NCBI RefSeq assembly: GCF_003385235.1
Contig: NZ_PQIA01000020.1
Coordinates: 21,975 to 85,974, forward strand
Direction: 5' to 3'
DNA from: Amycolatopsis circi
Lineage (GTDB): Bacteria > Actinomycetota > Actinomycetes > Mycobacteriales > Pseudonocardiaceae
DNA length: 64,000 nucleotides
Shown piece by piece: positions 32,597 through 41,177 of this stretch. Each line of letters begins with the position of its first letter. Within the stretch, counting starts at the first letter, position 1. The notes beneath the pieces were generated by a model. It was given only the letters and a program-made list of their open reading frames with translations. It did not search any database and was not told the origin of the DNA. Both the position numbers and the translations under genes were made by a program.

Positions 32597-33391
32597 ATGG
32601 AGTTCGAGGACATCCGGTACGAGATCGACGGCCCGGCCGCGGTGATCACGATCGACCGGCCGGAGCGCTACAACGCCTTCCGCGGGAAGACGGTCGACGA
32701 GCTGATCAAGGCGTTCCGCGCGGCGTGGGCGGACAAGCACGTGCAGGCGGTGATCCTCACCGGCGCGGGCGAGAAGGCGTTCTGCACCGGCGGCGACGTC
32801 AAGCAGCGCGCGGAGACCGGCGACTACGGGCCGACCGAGAGCGGGATGTTCGAGATCGGCAACCTGCACAAGCTCATCCGCGACCTCCCGAAACCGGTGA
32901 TCGCCGCGGTCAACGGGGTCGCGGTCGGCGGCGGGCACGTGCTGCACGTCCTGTGCGACGTCACGATCGCCAGCGAAACCGCGCGCTTCGGCCAGGCCGG
33001 TCCGCGAGTCGGCTCGTTCGACGCCGGGTTCGGCTCGGCGTATCTCGCGCGGGTCGTCGGTGAGAAGAAGGCCCGCGAGATCTGGTTCTTCTGCCGCCAG
33101 TACGACGCGGCCGAGGCCGAGCGGATGGGCCTGGTCAACGCCGTCGTCCCGCCCGGCGAGCTGCTCAAGACCGCCAAGGCGTGGGCCGATGACACTGCCG
33201 CACTAAGCCCGACCGCACTGCGGTTTCTCAAGCAGTCCTTCAACGCGGACACCGACCACCAGGCCGGACTGTCCAATTTGGCCATGTCCGCGCTCGACCT
33301 GTTCACCGCTTCGCCGGAGGGCCTGGAAGGCGCGCAAGCGTTTGCGGAGAAGCGCAAGCCGGACTTCGTCTCGCACGTGAACTGGCACTGA
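32597..33391 (+). CDS. badI: Crotonase-family ring-opening hydrolase, BadI-like (2-ketocyclohexanecarboxyl-CoA hydrolase)
   Basis: A 264-residue crotonase-fold protein. Beyond the general fold it shares long blocks with R. palustris BadI as I recall it: the N-terminus Phe-Glu-Asp-Ile-Arg-Tyr-Glu-Ile, then Asn-Ala-Phe-Arg-Gly-Lys-Thr-Val-Asp-Glu-Leu-Ile-Lys-Ala, Phe-Cys-Thr-Gly-Gly-Asp, Val-Gly-Glu-Lys-Lys-Ala-Arg-Glu-Ile-Trp, and a C-terminal Glu-Lys-Arg-Lys-Pro. BadI hydrolytically opens the 2-ketocyclohexanecarboxyl-CoA ring to pimeloyl-CoA. MenB (naphthoate synthase) is the close alternative, but no menaquinone genes are nearby. It is the first gene after the TetR operator and ends 2 nt before the dehydrogenase gene. 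Confidence 0.75.
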   Translation: MEFEDIRYEIDGPAAVITIDRPERYNAFRGKTVDELIKAFRAAWADKHVQAVILTGAGEKAFCTGGDVKQRAETGDYGPTESGMFEIGNLHKLIRDLPKPVIAAVNGVAVGGGHVLHVLCDVTIASETARFGQAGPRVGSFDAGFGSAYLARVVGEKKAREIWFFCRQYDAAEAERMGLVNAVVPPGELLKTAKAWADDTAALSPTALRFLKQSFNADTDHQAGLSNLAMSALDLFTASPEGLEGAQAFAEKRKPDFVSHVNWH

Positions 33392-33393
33392 CC

Positions 33394-34539
33394 ATGGACT
33401 TCACGTTCACCGACGACGAAGACGCCTACCGGCACGAATTGCGCCGGTTCGCGACGAAAGTCCTTGCGCCGCATTACCAATCCGACGACAAAGCGGCGAA
33501 GCTGCGGCCCCAGCTGGTCGCGGACCTGGCGTCGATGGGCCTGACCGGCCTGCGCATCCCGGAGCGGCACGGCGGGCAGGAGGCCAGCGCCGTCGTCGCC
33601 GGGATGGCAGCCGAGGAAGTCGCGCGCGGCGATTTCAACGCGTCGTATTTCATCATCGTCAACGCACTGGTCAGCGACATCCTCACCCGCAACGCGACCG
33701 AGGAGCAGCAGGCGGCGTGGCTGCCGCCGATCGCGTCCGGCGAGGTCGTGCCCGCGTTCTGCATCACCGAACCCGGGCACGGCACCGACGCCGCGAAGCT
33801 GGAGATGAAGGCCGAACCGGACGGCGACGGCTGGCGGCTCACCGGCGAGAAAACGTCGATCACCCTGGGCATGTCGGCCGACGTCGCGCTCGTGCTCGCC
33901 CGCACCGGCGGCCCCGGCGCGCGCGGCGTCAGCGCGTTCTGGGTCGAACTGGACGACGCGTACGTCTCGCGGGCGACGTTCGACGATCTCGGCAGCCGGG
34001 CGATCGGCCGGGCCTCGCTGCACTTCGACGGGCTGCCTGTCCCCAAAGACGCGTTGGTCGGCGGAGAAGGCCAAGGGTTCGTCTCGGTGATGCAGGGCTT
34101 CGACTACTCGCGCGCGATCATCGGACTCGCTTGCCTTGGCGCAGCACAGGTTTCACTCGACGAGGCGCTGCAATGGTCTCGCGACCGCGAGGCGTTCGGC
34201 AGTCCGATCGGCACTTTCCAAGGTGTCGCGTTCCCGCTTGCCGAGCAGGCCACCTACCTGTGCGGAGCGCGGCATATTTGCTACGAAGCGTTGTGGCGCA
34301 AGGATAACGACGTCGAGCACAGCACCGAGGCGGCGATGGCGAAGTTCTGGGCACCGAAGCTCGCCGCGGAGACCATCCACCAGTGCCTGCTCACGTTCGG
34401 GCACCTCGGGTACTCCAGCGAAAGCCCCGTCGGGCAGCGGCTTCGCGACGTGATCGGCCTCGAAATCGGCGACGGCACCGCGCAGGTGTCGAAGCTCGTC
34501 ATCGCGCGCAACCTGCTCGGCCGCGCCTACGCCCCCTAG
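33394..34539 (+). CDS. aliB: Acyl-CoA dehydrogenase, AliB-like (cyclohexanecarboxyl-CoA dehydrogenase)
   Basis: A 381-residue flavoprotein with the ACAD blocks Phe-Cys-Ile-Thr-Glu-Pro-Gly-His-Gly-Thr-Asp and Phe-Asp-Tyr-Ser-Arg. At the place of the common catalytic Glu (Ile-Tyr-Glu-Gly-Thr) it has Ile-Gly-Asp-Gly-Thr, so Asp360 is the predicted base. I recall Asp being reported for cyclohexanecarboxyl-CoA dehydrogenases. It would form cyclohex-1-ene-1-carboxyl-CoA. The gene lies between badI- and badH-like genes on the same strand, 2 nt after the former. Confidence 0.75.
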   Translation: MDFTFTDDEDAYRHELRRFATKVLAPHYQSDDKAAKLRPQLVADLASMGLTGLRIPERHGGQEASAVVAGMAAEEVARGDFNASYFIIVNALVSDILTRNATEEQQAAWLPPIASGEVVPAFCITEPGHGTDAAKLEMKAEPDGDGWRLTGEKTSITLGMSADVALVLARTGGPGARGVSAFWVELDDAYVSRATFDDLGSRAIGRASLHFDGLPVPKDALVGGEGQGFVSVMQGFDYSRAIIGLACLGAAQVSLDEALQWSRDREAFGSPIGTFQGVAFPLAEQATYLCGARHICYEALWRKDNDVEHSTEAAMAKFWAPKLAAETIHQCLLTFGHLGYSSESPVGQRLRDVIGLEIGDGTAQVSKLVIARNLLGRAYAP

Positions 34540-34598
34540 TGCCGCCTCATCCCCACCACCCACCCTCAATCGAGGCGCTTCGCGCCGCTGGAGGCATT

Positions 34599-35333
34599 GT
34601 GTTGAAAGACAAAGTCATCATCGTCACCGGCGCTGGCCAGGGCATCGGCCGCGGCATCGCCGAGAAGCTGGCCGCCGAGGGCGCGACCGTCGTGGTCAGC
34701 GACATCAACGAGACCACCGCGAAGGAAACCGCGGCCGCGATCGGCGGAGTCGGCGTGAAGACCGACGTCACCTCGCCCGAATCCGTCGCCAACGCGGTCG
34801 AGCAGGTCCGCGCGCAGTTCGGCCGGATCGACGTGCTGGTCAACAACGCCGGCTGGGACAAGGCGGGCCCGTTCGTGGAGTCCGATCGCGCCGATTGGGA
34901 CCGCGTCGTGCAGATCAATCTCTACGGCGTGCTCAACACCTGCCGCGAGGTCTTGCCGGTGATGGTCGAGCAGGGCTTCGGGTCCGTGGTCAACATCGCG
35001 TCCGACGCCGGTCGCGTCGGTTCGTCGGGCGAGGCGGTGTACTCGGCGGCGAAGGGCGGCATCATCGCGTTCACGAAGTCGATCGCCCGGGAACTGGCAC
35101 GCAACGCGGTGAACGCCAACGCCGTCTGTCCCGGTCCGGCCGACACCGAACTGTTCGCTTCCCTCGGCGGCGACAACCCGAAACTACGCGAAGCACTGAC
35201 GAAAGCCATCCCGTTCCGGCGGCTCGCGCAGCCGTCCGACATCGCGAACGTGGTCGCCTTCCTGGCCTCCGACGAGGCTGCCTACGTCACCGGCCAGACC
35301 GTCAGCGTCAGCGGCGGCCTCACCATGAGCTGA
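34599..35333 (+). CDS. badH: Short-chain dehydrogenase, BadH-like (2-hydroxycyclohexanecarboxyl-CoA dehydrogenase)
   Basis: A 244-residue SDR. It has the cofactor motif Thr-Gly-Ala-Gly-Gln-Gly-Ile-Gly, then Asn-Asn-Ala-Gly-Trp-Asp and Ser-Asp-Ala-Gly-Arg-Val-Gly-Ser-Ser-Gly-Glu-Ala-Val-Tyr, with catalytic Ser, Tyr and Lys (Tyr-Ser-Ala-Ala-Lys). It closes with Ser-Val-Ser-Gly-Gly-Leu-Thr-Met. These blocks match BadH rather than the generic FabG pattern. It oxidises 2-hydroxycyclohexanecarboxyl-CoA with NAD. The start is GTG at 34599 or TTG at 34602, after GGAGG at 34590. Confidence 0.75.
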   Translation: MLKDKVIIVTGAGQGIGRGIAEKLAAEGATVVVSDINETTAKETAAAIGGVGVKTDVTSPESVANAVEQVRAQFGRIDVLVNNAGWDKAGPFVESDRADWDRVVQINLYGVLNTCREVLPVMVEQGFGSVVNIASDAGRVGSSGEAVYSAAKGGIIAFTKSIARELARNAVNANAVCPGPADTELFASLGGDNPKLREALTKAIPFRRLAQPSDIANVVAFLASDEAAYVTGQTVSVSGGLTMS

Positions 35334-35346
35334 CCCGGAGCCCGCC

Positions 35347-36972
35347 ATGCCGTTCGCGACGATCCTCAACGACGAGACGATCGAGGCCCACACCCGCGCC
35401 GGGTACTGGGTGAACCGCACCATCACCGACTACCTCGACGACGCCGCGGCGGCCACGCCGGACAAGACCGCGTTCGTCGATTCGCAGCGCAGCATCACCT
35501 TCGGTCAGCTCAAAGAGGAGGTCGACCGTTGCGCGCTCGGGCTGCTGGAGCTGGGCGTCCGGTCCGGCGACGTCGTGTCTTTCCAGCTGCCGAACCGGAT
35601 CGAATGGATCATCGTGCATTATGCGGCGAGCAGGATCGGCGCGGTCAGCAATCCGCTCATCCCGATCTACCGGGACCGCGAGGTCGGCTTCATGGTGGCG
35701 CTCGCGAAGTCAAAAGTCCTGGTGGTGCCGCAGGAATTCCGCGGTTTCGACTATCCGGCGATGGCGCAGCGGCTCCGTCCACAGTGGCCGGATCTAGAGC
35801 ACGTGCTGGTGGTCGGTTCGTCCTGGGAAGAGTTCGCCGCAACGCCTTGGGAAGAACGGCGGGAGCTGCCGTCGTGGCGGCCCGACCCCAACGATGTCAC
35901 GCTGCTGATCTTCACTTCCGGTACCACCGGCGAGCCCAAGGGCGTGATGCACACGCACAACACCGCGATCGCCGCGAACAACCCGCTCCCCGACCGGCTC
36001 GGCATCACTTCCGACAGCGTCCTGCACATGGCGTCGACGCTCGCACACCTCACCGGTTTCCTTTACGGTGCACGGCTCGGCGTGCAAAATGGTGCGACCT
36101 GCGTGTTGCAGGACGTGTGGGATGCCGCCCGATTCGTGGAACTGGTCGCCGAGCACGGCATCACCTACACCTCCGCCGCCACGCCGTTCCTGCACGACCT
36201 GTTGTCCGCGCCGAACCTCGCCGAGCACGATCTCAAGTCCCTGCAACGGTTCTGCTGCATGGGTGCGCCGATCCCCCGGGCGCTCGTGCGGGAGGCGCGG
36301 CGGAAACTGCCCGGTCTCGTCGTGCTCGGCGGATGGGGGCAGAGCGAGGACGCGCTGGTCACGCTCGGCATCCCGGGCGATCCGGACGACAAGCTGATCG
36401 ACACCGACGGCTACCCGTGGCCTGGGATGCGGATCCGGATCGTCGATGCGGACGGAACCGAAGTGCCGCCGGGCACCGAAGGCCGCCTGCAGGTCGCCGG
36501 GCCGTTCCTGTTCGTCGGCTACGCGGAACGACTCGAGCTGGCCCGGGAGAGTTTCACCGGCGACTGGTTCGACACCGGCGATCTCGCGGCCATCGACGCC
36601 GACGGCTACCTCCGCATCGCGGGCCGCACCAAGGACGTGATCATCCGCGGTGGCGAGAACATCCCGGTCGCGTATGTGGAGAACGTCCTCTATGAACACC
36701 CGGACGTCGAGGCCGTCGCCGTGGTCGCGGTCCCCGATCCGCGGCTGCAGGAACGCGCGTGCGCCTGCCTCGTGCTCAAGCCTGGCGCGTACCTGGACCT
36801 GGAGAAGCTGCGCGGCTTTCTCGCGGAGAAGGGCGTCGCCAAGCAGTACTGGCCGGAGCGCGTGGAGCTGTTTCCGGAACTCCCCCGGACCGCCAGCGGC
36901 AAAATCCAGAAGTTCCAGCTCCGCTCGCTGGTGGAAAAGCCGAATGGGACCGGTCCCCGGCCGCTTCCGTAG
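35347..36972 (+). CDS. aliA: Acyl-CoA ligase, AliA-like (cyclohexanecarboxylate-CoA ligase)
   Basis: A 541-residue adenylate-forming enzyme. It shows Leu-Ile-Phe-Thr-Ser-Gly-Thr-Thr-Gly-Glu-Pro-Lys-Gly (AMP-binding P-loop, near 190-205), Gly-Trp-Gly-Gln-Ser-Glu (A5) and Asp-Thr-Gly-Asp (A7), then Ile-Ala-Gly-Arg-Thr-Lys-Asp and the C-terminal Gly-Lys-Ile-Gln-Lys with the catalytic lysine. The N-terminus (Ala-Gly-Tyr-Trp-Val-Asn-Arg-Thr-Ile-Thr-Asp-Tyr-Leu) resembles AliA, which activates cyclohexanecarboxylate. As the fourth gene of the operon it would feed the aliB-, badH- and badI-like steps. Other medium-chain or alicyclic acids remain possible. Confidence 0.78.
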   Translation: MPFATILNDETIEAHTRAGYWVNRTITDYLDDAAAATPDKTAFVDSQRSITFGQLKEEVDRCALGLLELGVRSGDVVSFQLPNRIEWIIVHYAASRIGAVSNPLIPIYRDREVGFMVALAKSKVLVVPQEFRGFDYPAMAQRLRPQWPDLEHVLVVGSSWEEFAATPWEERRELPSWRPDPNDVTLLIFTSGTTGEPKGVMHTHNTAIAANNPLPDRLGITSDSVLHMASTLAHLTGFLYGARLGVQNGATCVLQDVWDAARFVELVAEHGITYTSAATPFLHDLLSAPNLAEHDLKSLQRFCCMGAPIPRALVREARRKLPGLVVLGGWGQSEDALVTLGIPGDPDDKLIDTDGYPWPGMRIRIVDADGTEVPPGTEGRLQVAGPFLFVGYAERLELARESFTGDWFDTGDLAAIDADGYLRIAGRTKDVIIRGGENIPVAYVENVLYEHPDVEAVAVVAVPDPRLQERACACLVLKPGAYLDLEKLRGFLAEKGVAKQYWPERVELFPELPRTASGKIQKFQLRSLVEKPNGTGPRPLP

Positions 36973-37000
36973 CTTCGGGCGCGAGAGAGGGGAGAATCTC

Positions 37001-37477
37001 GTGTCCCGCAACGATCCCGACTTCGCCCGCGCCCTCGCGCTGGTCGACGAAGCGCTGTCCCGCCTGCGCGGCCCGATCCGGCGCGAACGACGGCGGCTGC
37101 GCTGGGAACAATGGCGCAGGCGGCCGTACTACCGTTTCGAACCAGATGGCAAGAAACCGCAGCTCGTGCACCTGGCCGGACTCCGCGTCACTCCACTGTG
37201 GACGACCGTCGGCACCGGGGTCGCCGACGTCGACACGCGCTACCCGGTGAGCGCCCGCCGCCGGTTCACGGTCGGGTGGCGCTGGCTCGTGCGGCACGAC
37301 TACGACGAGTTCCGCGTGCCGATCTCACTGGTCGCCGATGCCAGTGGCCAGGCCGTGCTGATCGCGCCGGGAGGCCGGACGTTCACCGCGGACGTGACCG
37401 GCTGGCAAGCCTTGGCCGCGCTTCTGTACACGGAGTACGCCATGCCGCCGGGTGGGCGTTGGTACGGGGCGGGGTGA
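37001..37477 (+). CDS. Hypothetical protein
   Basis: A 158-residue protein with GTG start at 37001 after GAGAGGGGAG. The N-terminus is a basic helix (Arg-Arg-Glu-Arg-Arg-Arg-Leu-Arg-Trp-Glu-Gln-Trp-Arg-Arg-Arg-Pro-Tyr-Tyr-Arg). The remainder is probably beta-rich. There is no signal peptide or transmembrane segment. I do not recognise it. It follows the AliA-like gene by 28 nt on the same strand, so it may belong to the operon, but the sequence suggests no link to CoA chemistry. The next 175 bases (37478-37652) hold nothing I can identify. Confidence 0.65.
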   Translation: MSRNDPDFARALALVDEALSRLRGPIRRERRRLRWEQWRRRPYYRFEPDGKKPQLVHLAGLRVTPLWTTVGTGVADVDTRYPVSARRRFTVGWRWLVRHDYDEFRVPISLVADASGQAVLIAPGGRTFTADVTGWQALAALLYTEYAMPPGGRWYGAG

Positions 37478-37652
37478 GGTCAGCTGCGCAGCTTCCGCCC
37501 CGGCGTCGTGCAGGAACAGCCGGGTCTGGGGTCGGCGAGTCCGCCGATGTCGCTGCCCCGGGCCGCGCTTACCGGGAGGATTCGGGGTCAGAATTGGTTG
37601 TCGAGTAATACGCGGAGCAGCCTGCTCGCGTCGCCCGACACTTCGCTGGGTC

Positions 37653-38759
37653 CTAGCGGCGCAGCGGAACGAGGTCGTCGGCGTGGACGACCTCCCGGCG
37701 ATGCTCCACCGGAACCTCATGGCTCGAACGTCCGATCAGCGCGGGCAACTCCCCCGCGTCGAATCCGACCACACCGCGCGCCACCGGGACATCCGCGGAA
37801 TCCACCAGGTCGACCACATCACCGGCCTCGAAATCGCCGTCCAGGCCGGTGATTCCCGCCGCCAGCAGCGACCGGCGGCGCAGGATTGCCTGCACCGCAC
37901 CGTCGTCCAGGTGGAGGCGGCCGGAGGTGTCGGCGGCGTACCCGAGCCAGAAGCGGCGGGCGGACAGGCGGGTGTCGGCGGGGGCGAATGCGGTGCCGAC
38001 GTTCGCGGCGCGCAAGGCGTCCTCGGCGTCGGCGGCAGCGGCCAGCAGCACCGGGATTCCGGCGCCGGCCGCGGTGCGGGCGGCGGAGAGTTTCGAGACC
38101 ATGCCGCCGGTGCCCAGGCCCGAGGACGACATTCCGACCGCGATGCCCTCCACATCGGACTCGCCGTGCACCTCGGTGATCTTGCGGGTCGCGCCGTCGC
38201 GCGGGTCGCCGTCGTACAGACCGTCCACATCGGACAGCAGGACGAGTGCGTCGGCGCCGACGAGGTGCGCCACCAAAGCAGCGAGCCGGTCGTTGTCGCC
38301 GAAGCGGATCTCTTGTGTGGCAACGGTGTCGTTCTCGTTCACGACCGGCACCGCGCCGAGCGCGAGCAGCCGGGAGAACGTGCGCTGCGCGTTGCGGTAG
38401 TGCGAGCGGCGGACGACGTCGTCCGAGGTGAGCAGCACCTGGCCGACGGTCAGGGAGTAGCGGCCGAACGATTCCGCGTACGCGTGCGCCAGCGCGAGCT
38501 GTCCGACGCTCGCCGCGGCCTGCTGCGTGGCCAGGTCCCCCGGACGCTTGCCCAGCTTCAACGGCGCGAGCCCGGCACCGATCGCGCCCGAGGACACGAG
38601 GACGATCTGCGCGTCACGGGCGACACGGTCCGCGATGGCGTCGACAAGAGCGTCGAGGCGAGCGACGTCGAGGCCGCTGCCCGCCGTGGTCAGCGCCGAG
38701 GAACCGACCTTCACGACCAGCCGGCGAGCTTCCGCGATCTCCTGCCGCGTGCCGCTCAC
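37653..38759 (-). CDS. proB: Glutamate 5-kinase
   Basis: A 368-residue protein with GTG start at 38759, overlapping the obg stop by GTGA. It contains the amino-acid kinase domain ([29 protein letters not shown]) and a C-terminal PUA domain from about residue 275. It phosphorylates glutamate in the first step of proline synthesis. The order rne-rplU-rpmA-obg-proB equals the mycobacterial block. Confidence 0.95.
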   Translation of the reverse strand: MSGTRQEIAEARRLVVKVGSSALTTAGSGLDVARLDALVDAIADRVARDAQIVLVSSGAIGAGLAPLKLGKRPGDLATQQAAASVGQLALAHAYAESFGRYSLTVGQVLLTSDDVVRRSHYRNAQRTFSRLLALGAVPVVNENDTVATQEIRFGDNDRLAALVAHLVGADALVLLSDVDGLYDGDPRDGATRKITEVHGESDVEGIAVGMSSSGLGTGGMVSKLSAARTAAGAGIPVLLAAAADAEDALRAANVGTAFAPADTRLSARRFWLGYAADTSGRLHLDDGAVQAILRRRSLLAAGITGLDGDFEAGDVVDLVDSADVPVARGVVGFDAGELPALIGRSSHEVPVEHRREVVHADDLVPLRR

Positions 38760-40279
38760 CGGTCGCGCTCCGCCTGCTCCTCGTCGTCCCACACGTCGTC
38801 CAGTTCGGAGTCGACGGACGGCGTGGTTTCCTCTTCGACCAGGTCCTCGTCCTCGCCGACGCCGTCGCGGCGGATCCGGCGGGCTTCCTTGCGCTCGGAC
38901 GCGCCGACGCGATCGGTGCGCTCCAGCCGGACATCCGTGCCGCGACCCGACAGGTGCACTGCGACGCCGGGAGTGGAGGGCTGCCATTCGAACTGGATGT
39001 CGCCGATGGTCACCGGGCTGCCCGGCCGCGCGCCGTTCTTCGCGAGCGCTTCTTCGACGCCGAGCCGGTTGAGCCGGTCCGCGAGGTAGCCGACGGCCTC
39101 GTCGTTGGAGAAGTTCGTCTGCCGGATCCACCGTTCCGGACGCGAGCCGCGGACGATGAATCCGCCCTCTTCCTCCGGATCGCGTTCGACGGTGAACCCG
39201 CTGTCGTCGATCGCGAGCGGGTGCAGCACGATCTTTTCCGGCTCCAGCACCGGCTGCGCCTCGCGGTAGGCCTCGACGACCTCCGCCAGCGCGAAGCTCA
39301 GCTCCTTCAAGCCCTTGCGCGAGGCGGTGGACACCTCGAACACGCGCAGCCCGCGAGCCTCCAGCTCCGGACGCACGAACTCGGCCAGTTCGGCCGCTTC
39401 CGGGATGTCGATCTTGTTCAGCACCACCACGCGCGGACGTTCCTCGAGCTTGCCGCCCAGCCCCGGCGTGTAGCGGGCCAGCTCCTCCTCGAGAGCGTCC
39501 ACATCGGACAGCGGATCGCGGCCCGGCTCCAGCGTCGCGCAGTCGACCACGTGCACCAGCACGGCGCAGCGTTCGATGTGGCGCAGGAAGTCCAGTCCCA
39601 AGCCGCGGCCCTCGGACGCGCCCGGGATCAGGCCCGGCACGTCGGCCATCGTGAACACCGACGAACCGGCGGTGATGACGCCGAGGTTCGGCACCAGCGT
39701 CGTGAACGGGTAGTCGGCGATCTTCGGCTTCGCCGCGGACAGCACGGAGATCAGCGACGACTTGCCCGCGGACGGGAAGCCGAGCAGGCCGACGTCGGCG
39801 ACCGAACGCAGTTCCAGCACGAGGTTGCGGCTCTCGCCCGGCTCGCCGAGCAGCGCGAACCCGGGCGCCTTGCGGGCCTTCGACGACAGCGCGGCGTTGC
39901 CGAGCCCGCCGCGGCCGCCCTGCGCGGCGATGAACCGGGTGCCGGGGTTGGTGAGGTCGGCGACGAGTTCGCCGTCCTCGGTGAACACCACGGTGCCCGG
40001 CGGGACCTTCATCTCGAGGCCCTCGCCGGCGGCTCCGTTGCGGTTGCTGCCCATGCCCATTTTGCCGTTGCCGGCGCGGGCGTGCGGGCGGAAATGGAAG
40101 TCGAGGAGGGTGTGCACGTTGGCGTCGACGATCAAGGTGACGTCACCGCCGTTGCCGCCGTTGCCGCCGTCCGGGCCGCCGAGCGGCTTGAACTTCTCGC
40201 GGTGCACCGAGGCACAGCCGTTTCCCCCGTCCCCCGCGGTCAGATGGATGACCGCGCGGTCCACGAACCGGGACGCCAT
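38756..40279 (-). CDS. obgE: Obg-family ribosome-assembly GTPase
   Basis: A 507-residue GTPase. The N-terminal glycine-rich Obg fold runs through Gly-Gly-Asp-Gly-Gly-Asn-Gly-Cys, with [10 protein letters not shown]. The G domain follows, with G1 Gly-Phe-Pro-Ser-Ala-Gly-Lys-Ser-Ser (about 165-173), G3 Asp-Val-Pro-Gly-Leu-Ile and G4 Asn-Lys-Ile-Asp. The C-terminal OCT domain (from about 340) and an acidic tail close it. It supports 50S maturation and links to the stringent response. It is downstream of rpmA across a strong hairpin and coupled to proB. Confidence 0.96.
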   Translation of the reverse strand: MASRFVDRAVIHLTAGDGGNGCASVHREKFKPLGGPDGGNGGNGGDVTLIVDANVHTLLDFHFRPHARAGNGKMGMGSNRNGAAGEGLEMKVPPGTVVFTEDGELVADLTNPGTRFIAAQGGRGGLGNAALSSKARKAPGFALLGEPGESRNLVLELRSVADVGLLGFPSAGKSSLISVLSAAKPKIADYPFTTLVPNLGVITAGSSVFTMADVPGLIPGASEGRGLGLDFLRHIERCAVLVHVVDCATLEPGRDPLSDVDALEEELARYTPGLGGKLEERPRVVVLNKIDIPEAAELAEFVRPELEARGLRVFEVSTASRKGLKELSFALAEVVEAYREAQPVLEPEKIVLHPLAIDDSGFTVERDPEEEGGFIVRGSRPERWIRQTNFSNDEAVGYLADRLNRLGVEEALAKNGARPGSPVTIGDIQFEWQPSTPGVAVHLSGRGTDVRLERTDRVGASERKEARRIRRDGVGEDEDLVEEETTPSVDSELDDVWDDEEQAERDR

Positions 40280-40318
40280 GGGCTTGCCTCACTTCACGTG
40301 CGAAAAAAGTATCCGGAC

Positions 40319-40369
40319 AAAAACGAACGAGGGGTGGCACCGGAGTATTCCGGCCCCACCCCTCGTTCG
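40319..40369 (-). terminator. Strong hairpin between rpmA and obgE
   Basis: CGAACGAGGGGTGG at 40324-40337 is perfectly complementary to 40356-40369 (14 bp, 18-nt loop). On the minus strand it is followed, one base later, by five T (AAAAA at 40319-40323 on the plus strand). It would end or attenuate transcription from rplU-rpmA into obgE. Confidence 0.85.
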
Positions 40370-40396
40370 GAGGTTCTTATGCGACGAAGCCGAGGA

Positions 40397-40654
40397 TCAG
40401 GCTTCGGCCGGCACGATGTTGACCGTCTTGCGGCCGCGCTTCGAGCCGAACTCGACCGCACCGGCGGCGAGCGCGAACAGCGTGTCGTCGCCGCCACGGC
40501 CGACGTTCACGCCGGGGTGGAACTTGGTGCCCCGCTGGCGGATCAGGATCTCGCCCGCGTTCACCTCCTGGCCGCCGAAGCGCTTCACGCCCAGTCGCTG
40601 GGCGTTCGAATCACGACCGTTGCGGGAGCTGGACGCACCCTTCTTGTGAGCCAT
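40397..40654 (-). CDS. rpmA: 50S ribosomal protein L27
   Basis: An 85-residue protein with [16 protein letters not shown], the L27 N-terminus that reaches the peptidyl-transferase centre, and Gln-Arg-Gly-Thr-Lys-Phe-His-Pro-Gly. The protein starts directly with Met-Ala-His, without the cleaved extension of some Firmicutes. It is downstream of rplU by 47 nt. Confidence 0.98.
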   Translation of the reverse strand: MAHKKGASSSRNGRDSNAQRLGVKRFGGQEVNAGEILIRQRGTKFHPGVNVGRGGDDTLFALAAGAVEFGSKRGRKTVNIVPAEA

Positions 40655-40701
40655 CGCTCAAGCCCCTTCCAGAAAAGTTTCAGTCTCGAAAGTTCGAAGA
40701 A

Positions 40702-41016
40702 CTACTTGGAGATGCCGGTGACCTCGACGCGGGTCAGCTTCTGCCGGTGACCCTGGCGCTTGTGGTAGCCGGTCTTGTTCTTGAACTTGTGGATCCGGAT
40801 CTTCGGACCCTTGGTCTGCTCGACGACCTTGCCGATGACCGAGACCTTCGCCAACGCGTCGGCGTCCGTGGTGACCTCGCCACCGTCCACGAACAGCACG
40901 GCGGGGAAGGTGTGCTCGGTGCCCGGCTCGCCCTCGAGCTTCTCGACCTCGACGACGTCGCCGACGGCCACCTTGTACTGCTTGCCGCCGGTCTTGACGA
41001 TCGCGTACGCCGACAC
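40702..41016 (-). CDS. rplU: 50S ribosomal protein L21
   Basis: A 104-residue protein: [13 protein letters not shown] near the N-terminus and Lys-Lys-type basic C-terminus with [11 protein letters not shown]. The GTG at 41016 is chosen because GGAG lies 7 nt upstream and this gives the family's usual length. An ATG at 41031 would lose that spacing. It binds 23S rRNA domain I. Confidence 0.97.
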   Translation of the reverse strand: MSAYAIVKTGGKQYKVAVGDVVEVEKLEGEPGTEHTFPAVLFVDGGEVTTDADALAKVSVIGKVVEQTKGPKIRIHKFKNKTGYHKRQGHRQKLTRVEVTGISK

Positions 41017-41177
41017 GGATGTCTCCTGCATTGCTCGACAATGGGTTAGGGGGCTGGCGCGGCCGGCCCGCCCGAAGACGGTCCAGGTGCTCGCGCAGCA
41101 ACTCATGCTTGCGATGAGCCGTACTACAGGTTACGGGAGGCCCCGGGCGCTGCTGCACCCGGGGTACCCGTGGTGGA

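Noticed and set aside
32597..33391. MenB (1,4-dihydroxy-2-naphthoyl-CoA synthase)
   Set aside because: Fold and some blocks are shared, but the operon partners and N-terminal blocks favour a BadI-type hydrolase. The alternative is not excluded.
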